From contig CAJWLO010000014.1 in NCBI GenBank assembly GCA_913043235.1, positions 1 through 61,482 on the forward strand: a DNA stretch of 61,482 nucleotides, in the 5' to 3' direction. The notes under the pieces were generated by a model. That model was not told where the DNA came from. It saw only the letters and a program-made list of their open reading frames with translations, and ran no database searches. Source of the stretch: an uncultured Fidelibacterota bacterium (GTDB lineage Bacteria > Fidelibacterota > Marinisomatia > Marinisomatales > UBA1611). Numbering within the stretch: position 1 is the first letter of the stretch; each line of letters begins with the position of its first letter. The position numbers were made by a program, and so were the translations under genes. Of the stretch, positions 43,827-54,272 are shown one piece after another.

Positions 43827-45341
43827 ATGAACACTAGAAATACGATTATATTACATTGCCTATGTGCGCACATGCTTTGGGCCCAGGAGGCCTTCAATGG
43901 TCTTACACTATTCTCTCCTAATCAAGGTGGCCAGGGGCAAGGAGGTACTAATCATAGTTATCTTATAGATAATGATGAAAATGTCGTCCATTCCTGGGAG
44001 CACCAGCGTGGCGCAGCCGGTATGCCCTACCTGTTGCAGGATAGCACCCTGGTTTATCCTTATCGTGTTGCAAATCCTACAATGACCACTGGCGGTGTCG
44101 GAGGAGGTATATCCACATACAACTGGGCTGGCGATCTTTTATGGTACAACGAAATTTCTAATGAGATATATCAGCACCATCATGATATTGAGCCTCTACC
44201 TAATGGTAATATTCTGGTCTTAGTCTGGGAGAAACACCCTGCTGTACAAGGTGCTGGTTCTATATATTACGGTGGTGCCGGTAAAGGATGGGCCGAGATG
44301 GGCCGTAACACTGTTGACAATTCTTTAAATGTAATGTGGAGCGAGGCGGTCCTGGAAGTGGAACCAGTTGGTAGTGATGGTAATATAGTCTGGGAGTGGC
44401 ATCTATGGGATCATCTAATTCAGGATGTTAGTTCCAATCTGCCTAATTATGGTATTGTAGCTGATCATCCGGAACTTCAGGATATAAATTTTGGTAATGT
44501 TGGTGGGAACCAGGGACCAACCGCCAATGCGGACTGGAAACATTTTAATGCCATTGCCTACAATGATGTACTAGATCAGATTGTACTATCCAGCCGCCAT
44601 CATGGAGAGGTGTATATTATTGACCATAGTACCACTACAGAAGAAGCAGCAGGGCATACGGGAGGAAACTCTGGAAGGGGGGGGGACTTTCTTTATCGCT
44701 GGGGAAACCCACAGGTTTATGACAGGGGTACAGCAGCAGAACAAAAGCTGAATCACCAGCATGGAGTAAACTGGATTCCTGAAGGATATCCTGGCTCAGG
44801 AAATTTGATCTTATTTAATAATGACTATGTCTCAGCTGGCCAGCAATCCCAATCCGCTGTATTTGAGATAGAAACACCTCTAAATGATGACGGCACCTAT
44901 TATTTGGGAACTGGGCAAGCTTACGGTCCGGAGAATCCTGTTTGGATTCACACTGGTGGTTTTCATTCAAATGTGCAGTCAGGTGCCTTCCGATTGCCAA
45001 ATGGAAATACATTGATCACTGATGCCAACGATTCCCATATGTTTGAAGTCACTGCGGAGCATTCTATTGTCTGGGATTATGATTACCCCGGGGGTGAAAA
45101 TAGTATGATTGCCCGGGCACAAAAATACCCTTTGAATTATTTAGGGGGTGATTTTCCTGAATATATCCTCGGTGATGTCAATTTTGATCAAATAATAGAT
45201 ATATTTGATGTGCTGATTATTATGGATATGGCATTTGGGTTTGGTATTTATTCTCCTACGCCACCAGCTGACTATGTTCCCAATGGAGTAGTTAATTATG
45301 CTGATGCTTTTGCTTTAGTGGCCTATATAACAAATATTTAA
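43827..45341 (+). CDS. secreted arylsulfotransferase-like (ASST) protein with dockerin-like C-terminus
   Basis: 504 residues. Signal peptide (HCLCAHMLWAQE), ASST-type propeller with HHHDIEPLPNGNILVLVWE, DWKHFNAIAYN, LSSRHHGEVYIID, NHQHGVNWIPEG and SGAFRLPNGNTLIT. The last 60 residues (GDVNFDQIIDIFDVLIIMD, then NYADAFALVAYI) resemble a dockerin type I calcium-binding pair rather than an NPFN module. It is a second ASST relative within 7 kb and differs in how it is anchored. Confidence 0.78.
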   Translation: MNTRNTIILHCLCAHMLWAQEAFNGLTLFSPNQGGQGQGGTNHSYLIDNDENVVHSWEHQRGAAGMPYLLQDSTLVYPYRVANPTMTTGGVGGGISTYNWAGDLLWYNEISNEIYQHHHDIEPLPNGNILVLVWEKHPAVQGAGSIYYGGAGKGWAEMGRNTVDNSLNVMWSEAVLEVEPVGSDGNIVWEWHLWDHLIQDVSSNLPNYGIVADHPELQDINFGNVGGNQGPTANADWKHFNAIAYNDVLDQIVLSSRHHGEVYIIDHSTTTEEAAGHTGGNSGRGGDFLYRWGNPQVYDRGTAAEQKLNHQHGVNWIPEGYPGSGNLILFNNDYVSAGQQSQSAVFEIETPLNDDGTYYLGTGQAYGPENPVWIHTGGFHSNVQSGAFRLPNGNTLITDANDSHMFEVTAEHSIVWDYDYPGGENSMIARAQKYPLNYLGGDFPEYILGDVNFDQIIDIFDVLIIMDMAFGFGIYSPTPPADYVPNGVVNYADAFALVAYITNI

Positions 45342-45435
45342 CGTTTAAAACTAATTAATTCGCTTTTTAGGATATCGGTGCCAAATTCGGAACCGAGATA
45401 ATTAAGAATAGGTATTATTAATTTTATTTAATTAT

Positions 45436-47739
45436 ATGAATACGTCTTCTTCCAATACCCCAATCCGAAAATGGTTCATTCAACAAAGCCTGGACCATGC
45501 AAGACGAACAATCATTATTTCCGTAATCGCCACATTGATCATGGGTTCCGGATTACAATTTTTTGTTATAGATGATGATATGATGAAAATGCTACCTAAA
45601 AATCTGGAGTCTAGAATTGCATGGGATATGGTCCAAGAAGAATTCGGTAGTACTGAAGTTATGTTCATTTCCTTTGGTAGAACGGGACAAACTATTTTTT
45701 CACCCGATGCATTTGCAGCTTTATGGGATATCTCAGTGAAATTGGAAGCTTTACAGGAAATTGAAGAAGTCCAAAGTCTTTCCATGATTACGCGGATGGA
45801 TAATGACGGTGGGTTTATGGAAATCGATGATCTACAGCCAAACAGAGAATTGACGGATGATGAAGTTCAGAAGATCAAATTATATCTGGAAAAAATTCCA
45901 AATGTCAAAAATCGGTTTGTAAGCCAGAATGGAGATTATTTATTGGCCATGGTCCAACCTTTTGAAAACATTGGCTTAGATCATGTCCGAAATAAGTTGG
46001 TGACAGTCGTAGATCCGATATTAAAGGAGTATGATGTCCATTATGGCGGATCCGCTTATGTTACAGGATCTATCCCCGGAATGATTCGAGATGATGTTAA
46101 ATCTCTTATGAAAGCAGGTTTAATCATTATGGTTGTAATACTGCTACTTAATCTGAGAAGTATTCCTGGTGTGGCCATGGTTATAATGGTGATTGGCTTA
46201 TCTCTTTTTGCAATGATGGGTTTCTTGGGCTGGGTTTACAGGTTTACCGGTTCGGATCGTTTTTTGTTTACACTTGTGAATACGTCCATGCCCATTATAC
46301 TGTTAACAATTGCCAATTCTGACGGTGTACATGTAGTAACTAAGTTTTTCAGGGAAATGCGACTAAAAGAAGATGTGAGAACTGCCGTGGAAACCACCAT
46401 GAATTCTTTATTGGTACCCATATTTTTAACCAGTATCACAACGATAGCTGCTTTTTTAACTATGACCTTATCTCCGCTGGAACCTATGATTGGTTATGGT
46501 ATTGCTATCTCCGCAGGGATTACCTGGGCCTGGCTCTTAAGTTCATTTATGCTTCCAGCAGTTATCAGTCTGAAAAAATGGGATTTGGAATCTAAAGCAT
46601 TTTCAGAACCTAGTGCCTTTGAAAAAATAATTGACCGTCTGGGTCGGGTGGTTTTAACACACCCTAAATATATATTTTCATTAGGACTCATTATGGTAAT
46701 GGTCGGTGTTCTTGGTTTTTTTAAAGTCACCGTGGATGTGAATCTTGCCCACTTTTTTAAACCTGGAACAGAAATCCGTGATAGTATGGATTTTATGGAT
46801 CATGAAATGACTGGGACCATGGATGTCCGGGCCCGCGTTGAAGGAGATATGAAGAATCCTAACGCCTTGAATGATATTGTTGCCTTGCAGGAATTCATGG
46901 AAAAGAATGAGAAAATCTCACTCAGCTATTCTATTGCTGATGTGGTGAAACAAATGCATCGTACGGTCATGGATGATAACCCTATATTTGAAACCATCCC
47001 GGAAAGTCGGGAAAAAGTAAATAATTTGTTTACCATGTATTCCATGTCGGGTGATCCAGAAGATTTTTCATCTATGGTAGATTATGATTACAATGTAGGA
47101 CTTATTACAGCACTAAGTAAAATTATGTCTACCGAGGAGATATTTTCCTATGTGAGAAAGGTCAATAACTATATCCATAAAAAGCTAAAATCTGATTTGA
47201 AGATTCATGTGACCGGAATGATAGTTGTTTTTCGTGACATGGTGCTTATGATTATTAAATCATCGGCACTCAGTATCGTATTTTCTCTGATAGTTATAGG
47301 AATTATTTCAGCTATTTTTTTCAAAAGACTTCTTTGGGGTTTTCTGGCTGTTGTACCCTTGTCATCAGCGGTTATTCTCAATTTCGGGTTAATGGGGCAT
47401 TTTAATATTACTTTGAATCATATCACTGCGATTCTGTCCTCTATTATTATAGGCGTAGGAGTTGATTTTGCTGTTCATTACATTGCCCAGTTCAGGAGGC
47501 TTTCCCGAACTGTGAATGAAAATAAACTCAGTCGTGAAGTGATGGATGATGTGGGGTATCCTATTATTCTGGATGCCGGTTCAAACATGGGATTTGGCGC
47601 TTTGCTATTCTCAGCATTTTTACCAATTCAATATATTGGAGGCCTTATGGTTTTTGCGATGATCTCTACATCGCTGGGGACACTAACAATTTTATCTGCA
47701 CTGACAGAATTACTAAAAAAACGATTGATAAATGGATAA
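45436..47739 (+). CDS. RND/MMPL-family transporter
   Basis: 767 residues. Two similar halves, each with a first helix, a large periplasmic loop and a five-helix sterol-sensing-like bundle (LIIMVVILLLNLRSIPG... and IVFSLIVIGIISAIFF...). The motif IGVGVDFAVHY in TM10 is the RND proton-relay segment; the first half has IANSDGVHVV. This hydrophobe-exporter branch moves lipids or terpenoids. Overlaps the FabH-like gene by eight bases and is followed by LolA-like and barrel genes, a complete envelope-export set. Confidence 0.88.
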   Translation: MNTSSSNTPIRKWFIQQSLDHARRTIIISVIATLIMGSGLQFFVIDDDMMKMLPKNLESRIAWDMVQEEFGSTEVMFISFGRTGQTIFSPDAFAALWDISVKLEALQEIEEVQSLSMITRMDNDGGFMEIDDLQPNRELTDDEVQKIKLYLEKIPNVKNRFVSQNGDYLLAMVQPFENIGLDHVRNKLVTVVDPILKEYDVHYGGSAYVTGSIPGMIRDDVKSLMKAGLIIMVVILLLNLRSIPGVAMVIMVIGLSLFAMMGFLGWVYRFTGSDRFLFTLVNTSMPIILLTIANSDGVHVVTKFFREMRLKEDVRTAVETTMNSLLVPIFLTSITTIAAFLTMTLSPLEPMIGYGIAISAGITWAWLLSSFMLPAVISLKKWDLESKAFSEPSAFEKIIDRLGRVVLTHPKYIFSLGLIMVMVGVLGFFKVTVDVNLAHFFKPGTEIRDSMDFMDHEMTGTMDVRARVEGDMKNPNALNDIVALQEFMEKNEKISLSYSIADVVKQMHRTVMDDNPIFETIPESREKVNNLFTMYSMSGDPEDFSSMVDYDYNVGLITALSKIMSTEEIFSYVRKVNNYIHKKLKSDLKIHVTGMIVVFRDMVLMIIKSSALSIVFSLIVIGIISAIFFKRLLWGFLAVVPLSSAVILNFGLMGHFNITLNHITAILSSIIIGVGVDFAVHYIAQFRRLSRTVNENKLSREVMDDVGYPIILDAGSNMGFGALLFSAFLPIQYIGGLMVFAMISTSLGTLTILSALTELLKKRLING

Positions 47740-48742
47740 GCATAAGATCAAAAAAAGTAAAATTACTGGAATAGGATTTCATGTTCCAGAACACGTCGTT
47801 ACCAATCAAGATTTGTCGACTTTCATGGATACATCGGACGAGTGGATCCAGATACGTACAGGAATTCAGAAACGGCGTTGGGTATCAAGAGATGAAGCAG
47901 TTTCGGATCTAGCTATTCCAGCAGCAAAAAAGGCTATGGCCGAAGCGAATGTATTTCCCAAAGACATTGATCTGGTTATTGTTGCCACACTTTCTTCGGA
48001 TTATTTTTTTCCTGGTGTCAGTTCACAACTACAAGACAAATTAGGATTACGAACTGTTGGAGCATTCGACATAAAGGTGGCTTGCTCAGCATTTGTTTAC
48101 GGCATATCCATTGCTGATCAATATCTTCGATCAGGCACCTGTCATACGGCACTTGTAGTTGGGGCAGAAGCGCAAACGAAATTTATCAATAAAACCACTA
48201 AAGGACGGGATATGGCTGTTTTATTTGGTGATGGGGCTGGTGCAGCTATTCTCCAAGTCAGTAATAATGAAAGTGGTATTTTATCTACCCACCTTCATTG
48301 TGAAGGAAAAAATTTGTATAACCTGTGGATGGAAGGGCCTGGATCATCCTCTCCCGATCAGATCAACGCGATGACCAACGAACAGGCTAACACCTATGAA
48401 CCATTAATGAATGGTCAGGAAGTCTTTAAGAATGCGGTGGTTCGGTTTCCGGAAGTAATTCAGGAAGCCCTTGATCATAACAATTTGTCTATAAATGATG
48501 TATCATTGATTATTCCCCATCAAGCCAATTTGCGGATTATTCAATCCGTCGCAAAACGATTAAACTTGGGTTTGGATAAAATGTACATTAATATTCAAAG
48601 ATATGGAAATACAACCGCTGCTTCCATACCAATTGCTATATGTGAAGCATTGGCTGAAGGAAAAATTTGTAAAGGTGATTTAATTATTCTTGCAGCGTTT
48701 GGTGCCGGGTACACTTGGGCTTCTGCGGCAATTCGGTGGTAA
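47732..48742 (+). CDS. 3-oxoacyl-ACP synthase III (FabH-like)
   Basis: 336 residues. Catalytic Cys in VACSAFVYGIS, His in IPHQANLRII and Asn in YGNTTAASIP complete the FabH triad. DEWIQIRTGIQKRRW is the family N-terminal signature. It condenses an acyl-CoA with malonyl-ACP. Being locked between an RND exporter and a LolA-like gene suggests production of a dedicated lipid rather than bulk fatty acids. Confidence 0.88.
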   Translation: MDKHKIKKSKITGIGFHVPEHVVTNQDLSTFMDTSDEWIQIRTGIQKRRWVSRDEAVSDLAIPAAKKAMAEANVFPKDIDLVIVATLSSDYFFPGVSSQLQDKLGLRTVGAFDIKVACSAFVYGISIADQYLRSGTCHTALVVGAEAQTKFINKTTKGRDMAVLFGDGAGAAILQVSNNESGILSTHLHCEGKNLYNLWMEGPGSSSPDQINAMTNEQANTYEPLMNGQEVFKNAVVRFPEVIQEALDHNNLSINDVSLIIPHQANLRIIQSVAKRLNLGLDKMYINIQRYGNTTAASIPIAICEALAEGKICKGDLIILAAFGAGYTWASAAIRW

Positions 48743-48823
48743 TCAGTAAACTTATTTTGATTCATAATTAAATGTAGGGATTTAGTTTGCGTTTCTGCTT
48801 TATAACTACACAAAGGTAAAACG

Positions 48824-49573
48824 ATGAAACAACTCACAATCGCTATTCTGGCCGGATCTGTTATTTTTGGTCAGACGGGAATAGAAATTGCTAGAATGAT
48901 GGATGAAAAACCAACTCCTATGGACATGGGAAATAAAACTAAGATGATATTGACCAATTCCAAGGGAAGAATAAGGACCAATATCATGGTATCAAGATCC
49001 ATGGATAGTAATACAAAGCAAATCATCTGGTTTTTAGAACCAAAGGATGACAAAGGTGTGGCGTTTCTCAAGATTGAGCATGATGAAAAGGATGATGAAA
49101 TGCGTATGTGGCTCCCGGCTTTTAAGAAGGTCCGCCGGATCTCTTCTAAGAAGAAAGGCGATTCCTTCATGGGTTCCGACCTTAGTTATGAGGATCTGTC
49201 AAGCCGGGACCTAGATGAAAATGACTATAACCGATTGGATGATGAGATCATTGAAAGCAAGGATTGCTATGTGGTTGAAATTATTCCCAGGAAAGAAGCA
49301 AAATCATCCTATTCCAGACATAAATCATGGATAGAGAAATCCACACTTATGCTGGTGCAGGAAGAATCCTATGACAAGCGGGGAGTATTAAAGAAAAGAA
49401 AACAATTTAGTTTTCAAAAACTCAAAGAATACCTGGTAATAGATAGGGTTTATGTTAAAAATGTGCAAAAAAACCATTCCACAGAGGTTACATTCTCAGA
49501 TATCCGTGTTGATTCAGGAATCGATAAAAATTTATTTCAGGAAAAAAATCTGAAAAGATTTCCCAGATACTGA
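48824..49573 (+). CDS. LolA-like outer-membrane lipoprotein-sorting family protein
   Basis: 249 residues. Signal peptide (MKQLTIAILAGSVIFGQ). MKMILTNSKGR-like and MWLPAFKKVRRISSKKKGDSF followed by DLSYEDLSSRDLDEN are typical of the LolA_like group that travels with RND exporters. Probably a periplasmic carrier for the hydrophobic cargo. Five bases separate it from the barrel gene. Confidence 0.82.
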   Translation: MKQLTIAILAGSVIFGQTGIEIARMMDEKPTPMDMGNKTKMILTNSKGRIRTNIMVSRSMDSNTKQIIWFLEPKDDKGVAFLKIEHDEKDDEMRMWLPAFKKVRRISSKKKGDSFMGSDLSYEDLSSRDLDENDYNRLDDEIIESKDCYVVEIIPRKEAKSSYSRHKSWIEKSTLMLVQEESYDKRGVLKKRKQFSFQKLKEYLVIDRVYVKNVQKNHSTEVTFSDIRVDSGIDKNLFQEKNLKRFPRY

Positions 49574-49577
49574 ATCA

Positions 49578-50828
49578 ATGAAAATCCCTTTTTCTATTGT
49601 TATACTTATTACTATGGCTATGGGGCAGATCAATTATATGGGATCGATCAAACTAAGGAAAATGTACAGAATTTCAGATCAATCTGATATTTCATTACCA
49701 TTTCGACTGGCAGAATCAGAATTAGGATATTCATGGGGTGAGTTTGAATTAAAAACCACTACAGCCTTGGAATATAGATGGGTGAATAATGAGAATGAAC
49801 TGCAAATTAGGGAAACTTATTTGATTTGGTTTCCCAGTTGGGGAGAAATGAAAATAGGGAAACAGATTCATGCCTGGGGTGTAGTAGATGGCAATAATCC
49901 CACGGATAATCTGAATCCATACGATTATTATTATATGTTTTTAGCAGGAATGGATCGCAAGATTGGTACATTATCGGCTGACGTTAAATATTATTGGAAT
50001 AACTTTCAGATTGAAGGTGTAATTATTCCAAAGCATGAAGGGAACCGGTTCCCTTTTGGTGAGGGAGATTTTCCTATAAAGATGGATGATCCTGGTGAAA
50101 TTGTAAAAAAAGAAAATCAGGGCAATGAATATGGGTTTCGCCTGCAAACAGCCGTTAGCAATAGTGATATTAGTCTGTCATATTTTATGGGTAGAGATCG
50201 AGGTTTTACTCATATTGGGTATAATTCTGGTCGGGAAATGGTATCTCCCATCTTTTTTTATAGAAAAACGAATGTCCTAGGATTTGATATAGTCTCATTC
50301 ATTGGCGATATAACAGGAAGAATCGAAGCCGGTTACTATAAAACAGAAAATGATTATGAAACAGAATTCTCAATTCTCCAAGACGCTTCATATTTGCAAT
50401 ATGTAGCTCAATTGGAATATGCAATCCCTAATGATATAATGATAATGGGTCAAATTATTGGCAACGAAATATTGGAATTAAACGGAACAAGTTTTGTTTT
50501 TGGCTCAAATGGAATTCCAACAGAAACTCCAATGACAAAGGATGATTTTCAACCGGGAATGGGTACGCCTTTTGCCATGTTCACCGATCTAGGGTTGATG
50601 CTTTCAGTATCGGGTAATTATTTAGATAATGCTTTGGAATTACGGGGAAATACATTTTCCGATTTAAAGGATAATCAATCTATGTTGGGCTGTGGTATAT
50701 CATATTCATCCATTGAAAATTGGGATCTTGAATTATCAATTACGTACTTCTTTGGAGATGAGGGAACCCACTTCAAAGAAATGGATGATTTTTCTCATTT
50801 AAGATTGGGGCTTGGTTATCATTTTTAG
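49578..50828 (+). CDS. outer-membrane beta-barrel, DUF1302-like
   Basis: 416 residues. Signal peptide, amphipathic strands and a C-terminal LRLGLGYHF strand. KIGKQIHAWGVVDGNNPTDN and YDYYYMFLAGMDRK mark it as a paralogue of the barrel at 40577. With the RND, FabH-like and LolA-like genes it gives a route from synthesis through inner membrane and periplasm to outer membrane. Confidence 0.78.
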   Translation: MKIPFSIVILITMAMGQINYMGSIKLRKMYRISDQSDISLPFRLAESELGYSWGEFELKTTTALEYRWVNNENELQIRETYLIWFPSWGEMKIGKQIHAWGVVDGNNPTDNLNPYDYYYMFLAGMDRKIGTLSADVKYYWNNFQIEGVIIPKHEGNRFPFGEGDFPIKMDDPGEIVKKENQGNEYGFRLQTAVSNSDISLSYFMGRDRGFTHIGYNSGREMVSPIFFYRKTNVLGFDIVSFIGDITGRIEAGYYKTENDYETEFSILQDASYLQYVAQLEYAIPNDIMIMGQIIGNEILELNGTSFVFGSNGIPTETPMTKDDFQPGMGTPFAMFTDLGLMLSVSGNYLDNALELRGNTFSDLKDNQSMLGCGISYSSIENWDLELSITYFFGDEGTHFKEMDDFSHLRLGLGYHF

Positions 50829-50970
50829 AGAATTAAATGTTAGAACTTGGTCAGGCTAGAGTCAAAATTTTATTTGGTCTTGGTTTAATTATATTTATTT
50901 AAAGAAGCTCCCAGTATTCTTTTATTAAATCATTTTTTCTAAGTTAACAACTCAAATTGGAGAAATTTAA

Positions 50971-53900
50971 ATGAAGAGATTAAATGTTCCTGCCCTATCC
51001 ATTCTCACATCTATTCTAATCAGCCAGGGGTTAACTACTTCAGGCGTCAGTGGTTTTATTAAAAGTCAAGATGGCAAAGGTTTAATAGGGACAAATATTG
51101 TTGCAACCCACATCCCGAGTGGCACACAGTACGGCACCACTTCCATGAATAATGGTTATTTTGCCATTACCAACATGAAAATTGGCGGTCCATACAAAAT
51201 AGCTATATCCTTTATCGGCTATCAGGATCAAGATCAATCTGGTGTTTACCTAAAATTAGGACAGGATGCACGTGTTGATTTTTTTCTATCCACTGAAGCA
51301 ATCGAAATGGCAGGTGTGGATGTTACTGCAAAAGAGGACGATATTTTAAACAGTGACCGAACAGGTGCGGCAACTTTTGTTAGCCTGGAGCAGGTAATTC
51401 AAATGCCATCCATAAAACGCAGTACTCGCGATTTAACCAGACTGGATCCCCGCAGCGATGGCAATTTCAGTTTTGGCGGCCGCAATTGGCTCTACAATAA
51501 TATTTCCCTAGACGGATCTTATTTTAATAATCCATTTGGTCTTGATGATCCAGCACCTGGTGGGCAGGCAGGTGCAGAACCAGTTTCTATGGATGCGGTT
51601 GAACAGGTTACTGTATCGATTGCACCTTTTGACGTACGTGAAGGCGGTTTTACAGGCGCTGGTATTAATACGGTTACAAAAAGTGGTACAAATGAATTCA
51701 CTGCAACTTTATATGCCTATAATCGCAATGAATCTTTAGTAGGGAATTCAATCAGCGGTGAGGAAATACTTGCAAGCCCTGAACTTAGTTTCAGTCAGAC
51801 CGGTTTATCTTTAGGTGGTCCAATCATAAAAGATAAATTATTCTATTTTGCAAATTATGAAATGGAACGGCGCACTGATCCTGGCACAAATTATGTTGCA
51901 GATGAAGATGGAAATATTGTAGCTGGAGAATCAAGAGTCTCAAAAGCTACCATGGAAGCAATTAAACAGAGAATGATAGATGTATACGGGTATGATCCTG
52001 GTCTTTATCAAGATTACAATCACAAAACAGACAACGATAAAATGTTATTTAAGCTTGACTATAATCTGAGTGCCAATCATAATCTAATGTTTAGGTATAA
52101 TTATCTAAGATCTTATAAAGATCTTCATCCTCATCCCTTTGTGCTTAGCCATAATAACTCTGGTCGAGGGCCCAATACATCAAGCCTACCTTTTTCAAAA
52201 TCTGGCTATCAGATTAATAATAATTTGGATTCCTATGCATTGGAATTAAATAGTCGTTTTGGGAGCAGTATCTCCAATAAGTTCTTTTTTAGCTATAACA
52301 AATTCAGGGACTATCGTGTGCCCAAAAGTGAAGATTTCCCGACGATTGAAATTGGACAAGATGGTGTAACCTATACAACGCTAGGGCATGAGCCATTTTC
52401 AATCCATAATATCTTGGATCAGGATGTAATGCAAATATCTAATAATTTGAGTTATTTTATGGGAAGCCATACTCTTACGGGTGGTTTTACTTATGAAAAA
52501 TTCAAATTTTTCAATTCCTTTAATATTTTTCGGCATGGATTATTTATGCTGGATGCATCCTGGGCACAATTATTAGGTGGGACAACGTGGTCATCTGTAG
52601 ATGCTTTTTTAGCATCTACTTCCCCAGATAGTGCGAGCCAATCAAATTTTGCAGGCATGGTGGGTAAAGGTCCGTTTAAGGGTGAGATAATTGAAGTAGG
52701 GCAAATGTCTTTTTATGGTCAAGATGAGGTTTCGGTTAATAATAAACTTAAAGTTACAGCTGGATTACGGGTTGATATCCCACAGTACATAACAGAACCA
52801 GTTCCAAATTCATATTCTAGTGGACTAACACTCTTAGATGAGAATGATGACCCAGAAATAGTTGATCAGGCTAAACTTCCAGATCCATCACCCTTACTAT
52901 CACCTCGTCTAGGGTTCAACTATGATGCATCTGGAGATCGTTCACTCCAGTTGAGGGGAGGGTTAGGGATTTTCACAGGACGTCTTCCTTTTGTCTGGGT
53001 TGGGAATGTAATTTCTAACCCTGGTGATAATCCAAGTCTATGGGAGCCTGGTAACGAAGATGTTAGTTCAACTGAAAATGAAACAGATAGCGGTGATGGA
53101 AGGCATGTTGATGGTAAGTCTGTTTTACAGCAATCCTTTGATTTGAATGCTATGGTGGATGATTTTAAATGGCCTCAAGTTATGACAACTAATATTGCTC
53201 TTGATAAAGCATTGGCAGGTAATATGTTGGCAACGGTGGAACTGGTTTATAGTAAAGATTTAAACGCTATCTATATGCGTAATGCAGATCTGGTTAAACC
53301 TATTAGGAATCTTGCTGATGGCCGTCCATACTTTGGAGGTGTAGGTGCTAACGAATTGAATTCCTATTATCCAGGATCTGGTGAAGGTGTTTATGTGATC
53401 GATAATGTAAATGAAGGATCCAGCATGACCATAACGGCACAAGTAAGAAAACGTTTTGGATTTGGACTAAATACAAGCTTTGCATATACATATCTTGATG
53501 CTAAAAACAACCTGCAGTCCACAGAGATTGCCAGTGTTTTATTTCAAAGTCAGCCTATTCAGGGTGATCCTAATAATCCAAACTTGGGTTATGCCCAGTT
53601 TGGGATGAGGCAGAGAATTATAACCAGTGCAACCTATACCCATAATTGGGGTGAGTCCATGTTCACAAATGTGGGTATGTTTTTTGAAATGGGTGAAGGT
53701 AACCAATATGTTTATTCTGGAGGAAACCGATATTCTTTCACTTATGGTGGCGATGTAAATGGTGATGGTGTCAGTGGGAATGATTTAATCTATATCCCCA
53801 GCAGTGTAAGCGAAATAAACTTGACGAATTCTTCGGACTGGGCTGCACTTGATGCATTTATTGCCCAAGATAAATATCTCAGTAAGCACAGAGGTGAGAT

Positions 53901-54210
53901 TGCCGAAAGAAATGGTCTGCTGAATGACTGGTTTACAAACCTTGATCTTCGCGTGTTGCATAATATTGGTATTGCAGGGAAAAAATTTCAAGTATCGCTG
54001 GACTTACTCAATTTTGGAAATTTAATCAATGATGGTTGGGGTGTTAGAAAGACTGCCAACCCTGCAGCACTTACACCATTGGTGCTCGACAGTTGGAATA
54101 ATGCAGGTGAACCTGTCTTTTCTTTTACAGGTCCTGAATCAACTTTCACAGATAACCTAGGTGAATTCTCTCGCTGGAGATTACAATTAGGATTCAGGTA
54201 TATATTCTAA
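50971..54210 (+). CDS. TonB-dependent receptor, Oar-like
   Basis: 1079 residues. Signal peptide, carboxypeptidase-regulatory-like domain (about 25-110, GVSGFIKSQDGKGLIGTNI), plug domain (about 115-245, with SFGGRNWLYNNISLDGSYF and INTVTKSGTNEF), then a barrel ending in WRLQLGFRYIF. A strong GGAGAA precedes the ATG. The Oar type handles large or unknown cargo. A 140-base gap separates it from the export cluster. Confidence 0.88.
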   Translation: MKRLNVPALSILTSILISQGLTTSGVSGFIKSQDGKGLIGTNIVATHIPSGTQYGTTSMNNGYFAITNMKIGGPYKIAISFIGYQDQDQSGVYLKLGQDARVDFFLSTEAIEMAGVDVTAKEDDILNSDRTGAATFVSLEQVIQMPSIKRSTRDLTRLDPRSDGNFSFGGRNWLYNNISLDGSYFNNPFGLDDPAPGGQAGAEPVSMDAVEQVTVSIAPFDVREGGFTGAGINTVTKSGTNEFTATLYAYNRNESLVGNSISGEEILASPELSFSQTGLSLGGPIIKDKLFYFANYEMERRTDPGTNYVADEDGNIVAGESRVSKATMEAIKQRMIDVYGYDPGLYQDYNHKTDNDKMLFKLDYNLSANHNLMFRYNYLRSYKDLHPHPFVLSHNNSGRGPNTSSLPFSKSGYQINNNLDSYALELNSRFGSSISNKFFFSYNKFRDYRVPKSEDFPTIEIGQDGVTYTTLGHEPFSIHNILDQDVMQISNNLSYFMGSHTLTGGFTYEKFKFFNSFNIFRHGLFMLDASWAQLLGGTTWSSVDAFLASTSPDSASQSNFAGMVGKGPFKGEIIEVGQMSFYGQDEVSVNNKLKVTAGLRVDIPQYITEPVPNSYSSGLTLLDENDDPEIVDQAKLPDPSPLLSPRLGFNYDASGDRSLQLRGGLGIFTGRLPFVWVGNVISNPGDNPSLWEPGNEDVSSTENETDSGDGRHVDGKSVLQQSFDLNAMVDDFKWPQVMTTNIALDKALAGNMLATVELVYSKDLNAIYMRNADLVKPIRNLADGRPYFGGVGANELNSYYPGSGEGVYVIDNVNEGSSMTITAQVRKRFGFGLNTSFAYTYLDAKNNLQSTEIASVLFQSQPIQGDPNNPNLGYAQFGMRQRIITSATYTHNWGESMFTNVGMFFEMGEGNQYVYSGGNRYSFTYGGDVNGDGVSGNDLIYIPSSVSEINLTNSSDWAALDAFIAQDKYLSKHRGEIAERNGLLNDWFTNLDLRVLHNIGIAGKKFQVSLDLLNFGNLINDGWGVRKTANPAALTPLVLDSWNNAGEPVFSFTGPESTFTDNLGEFSRWRLQLGFRYIF

Positions 54211-54272
54211 TCGACAGGATTTTAAAAAGCACTGGTTGGGACTTTTTTATCATTGGTTATTTTAGTCGCGAT

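Noticed and set aside
54224-54247. AAAAAG...CTTTTT hairpin between the TonB receptor and fadN
   Set aside because: The stem is only A/T-rich and six pairs long with a poor loop; not strong enough to call a terminator.
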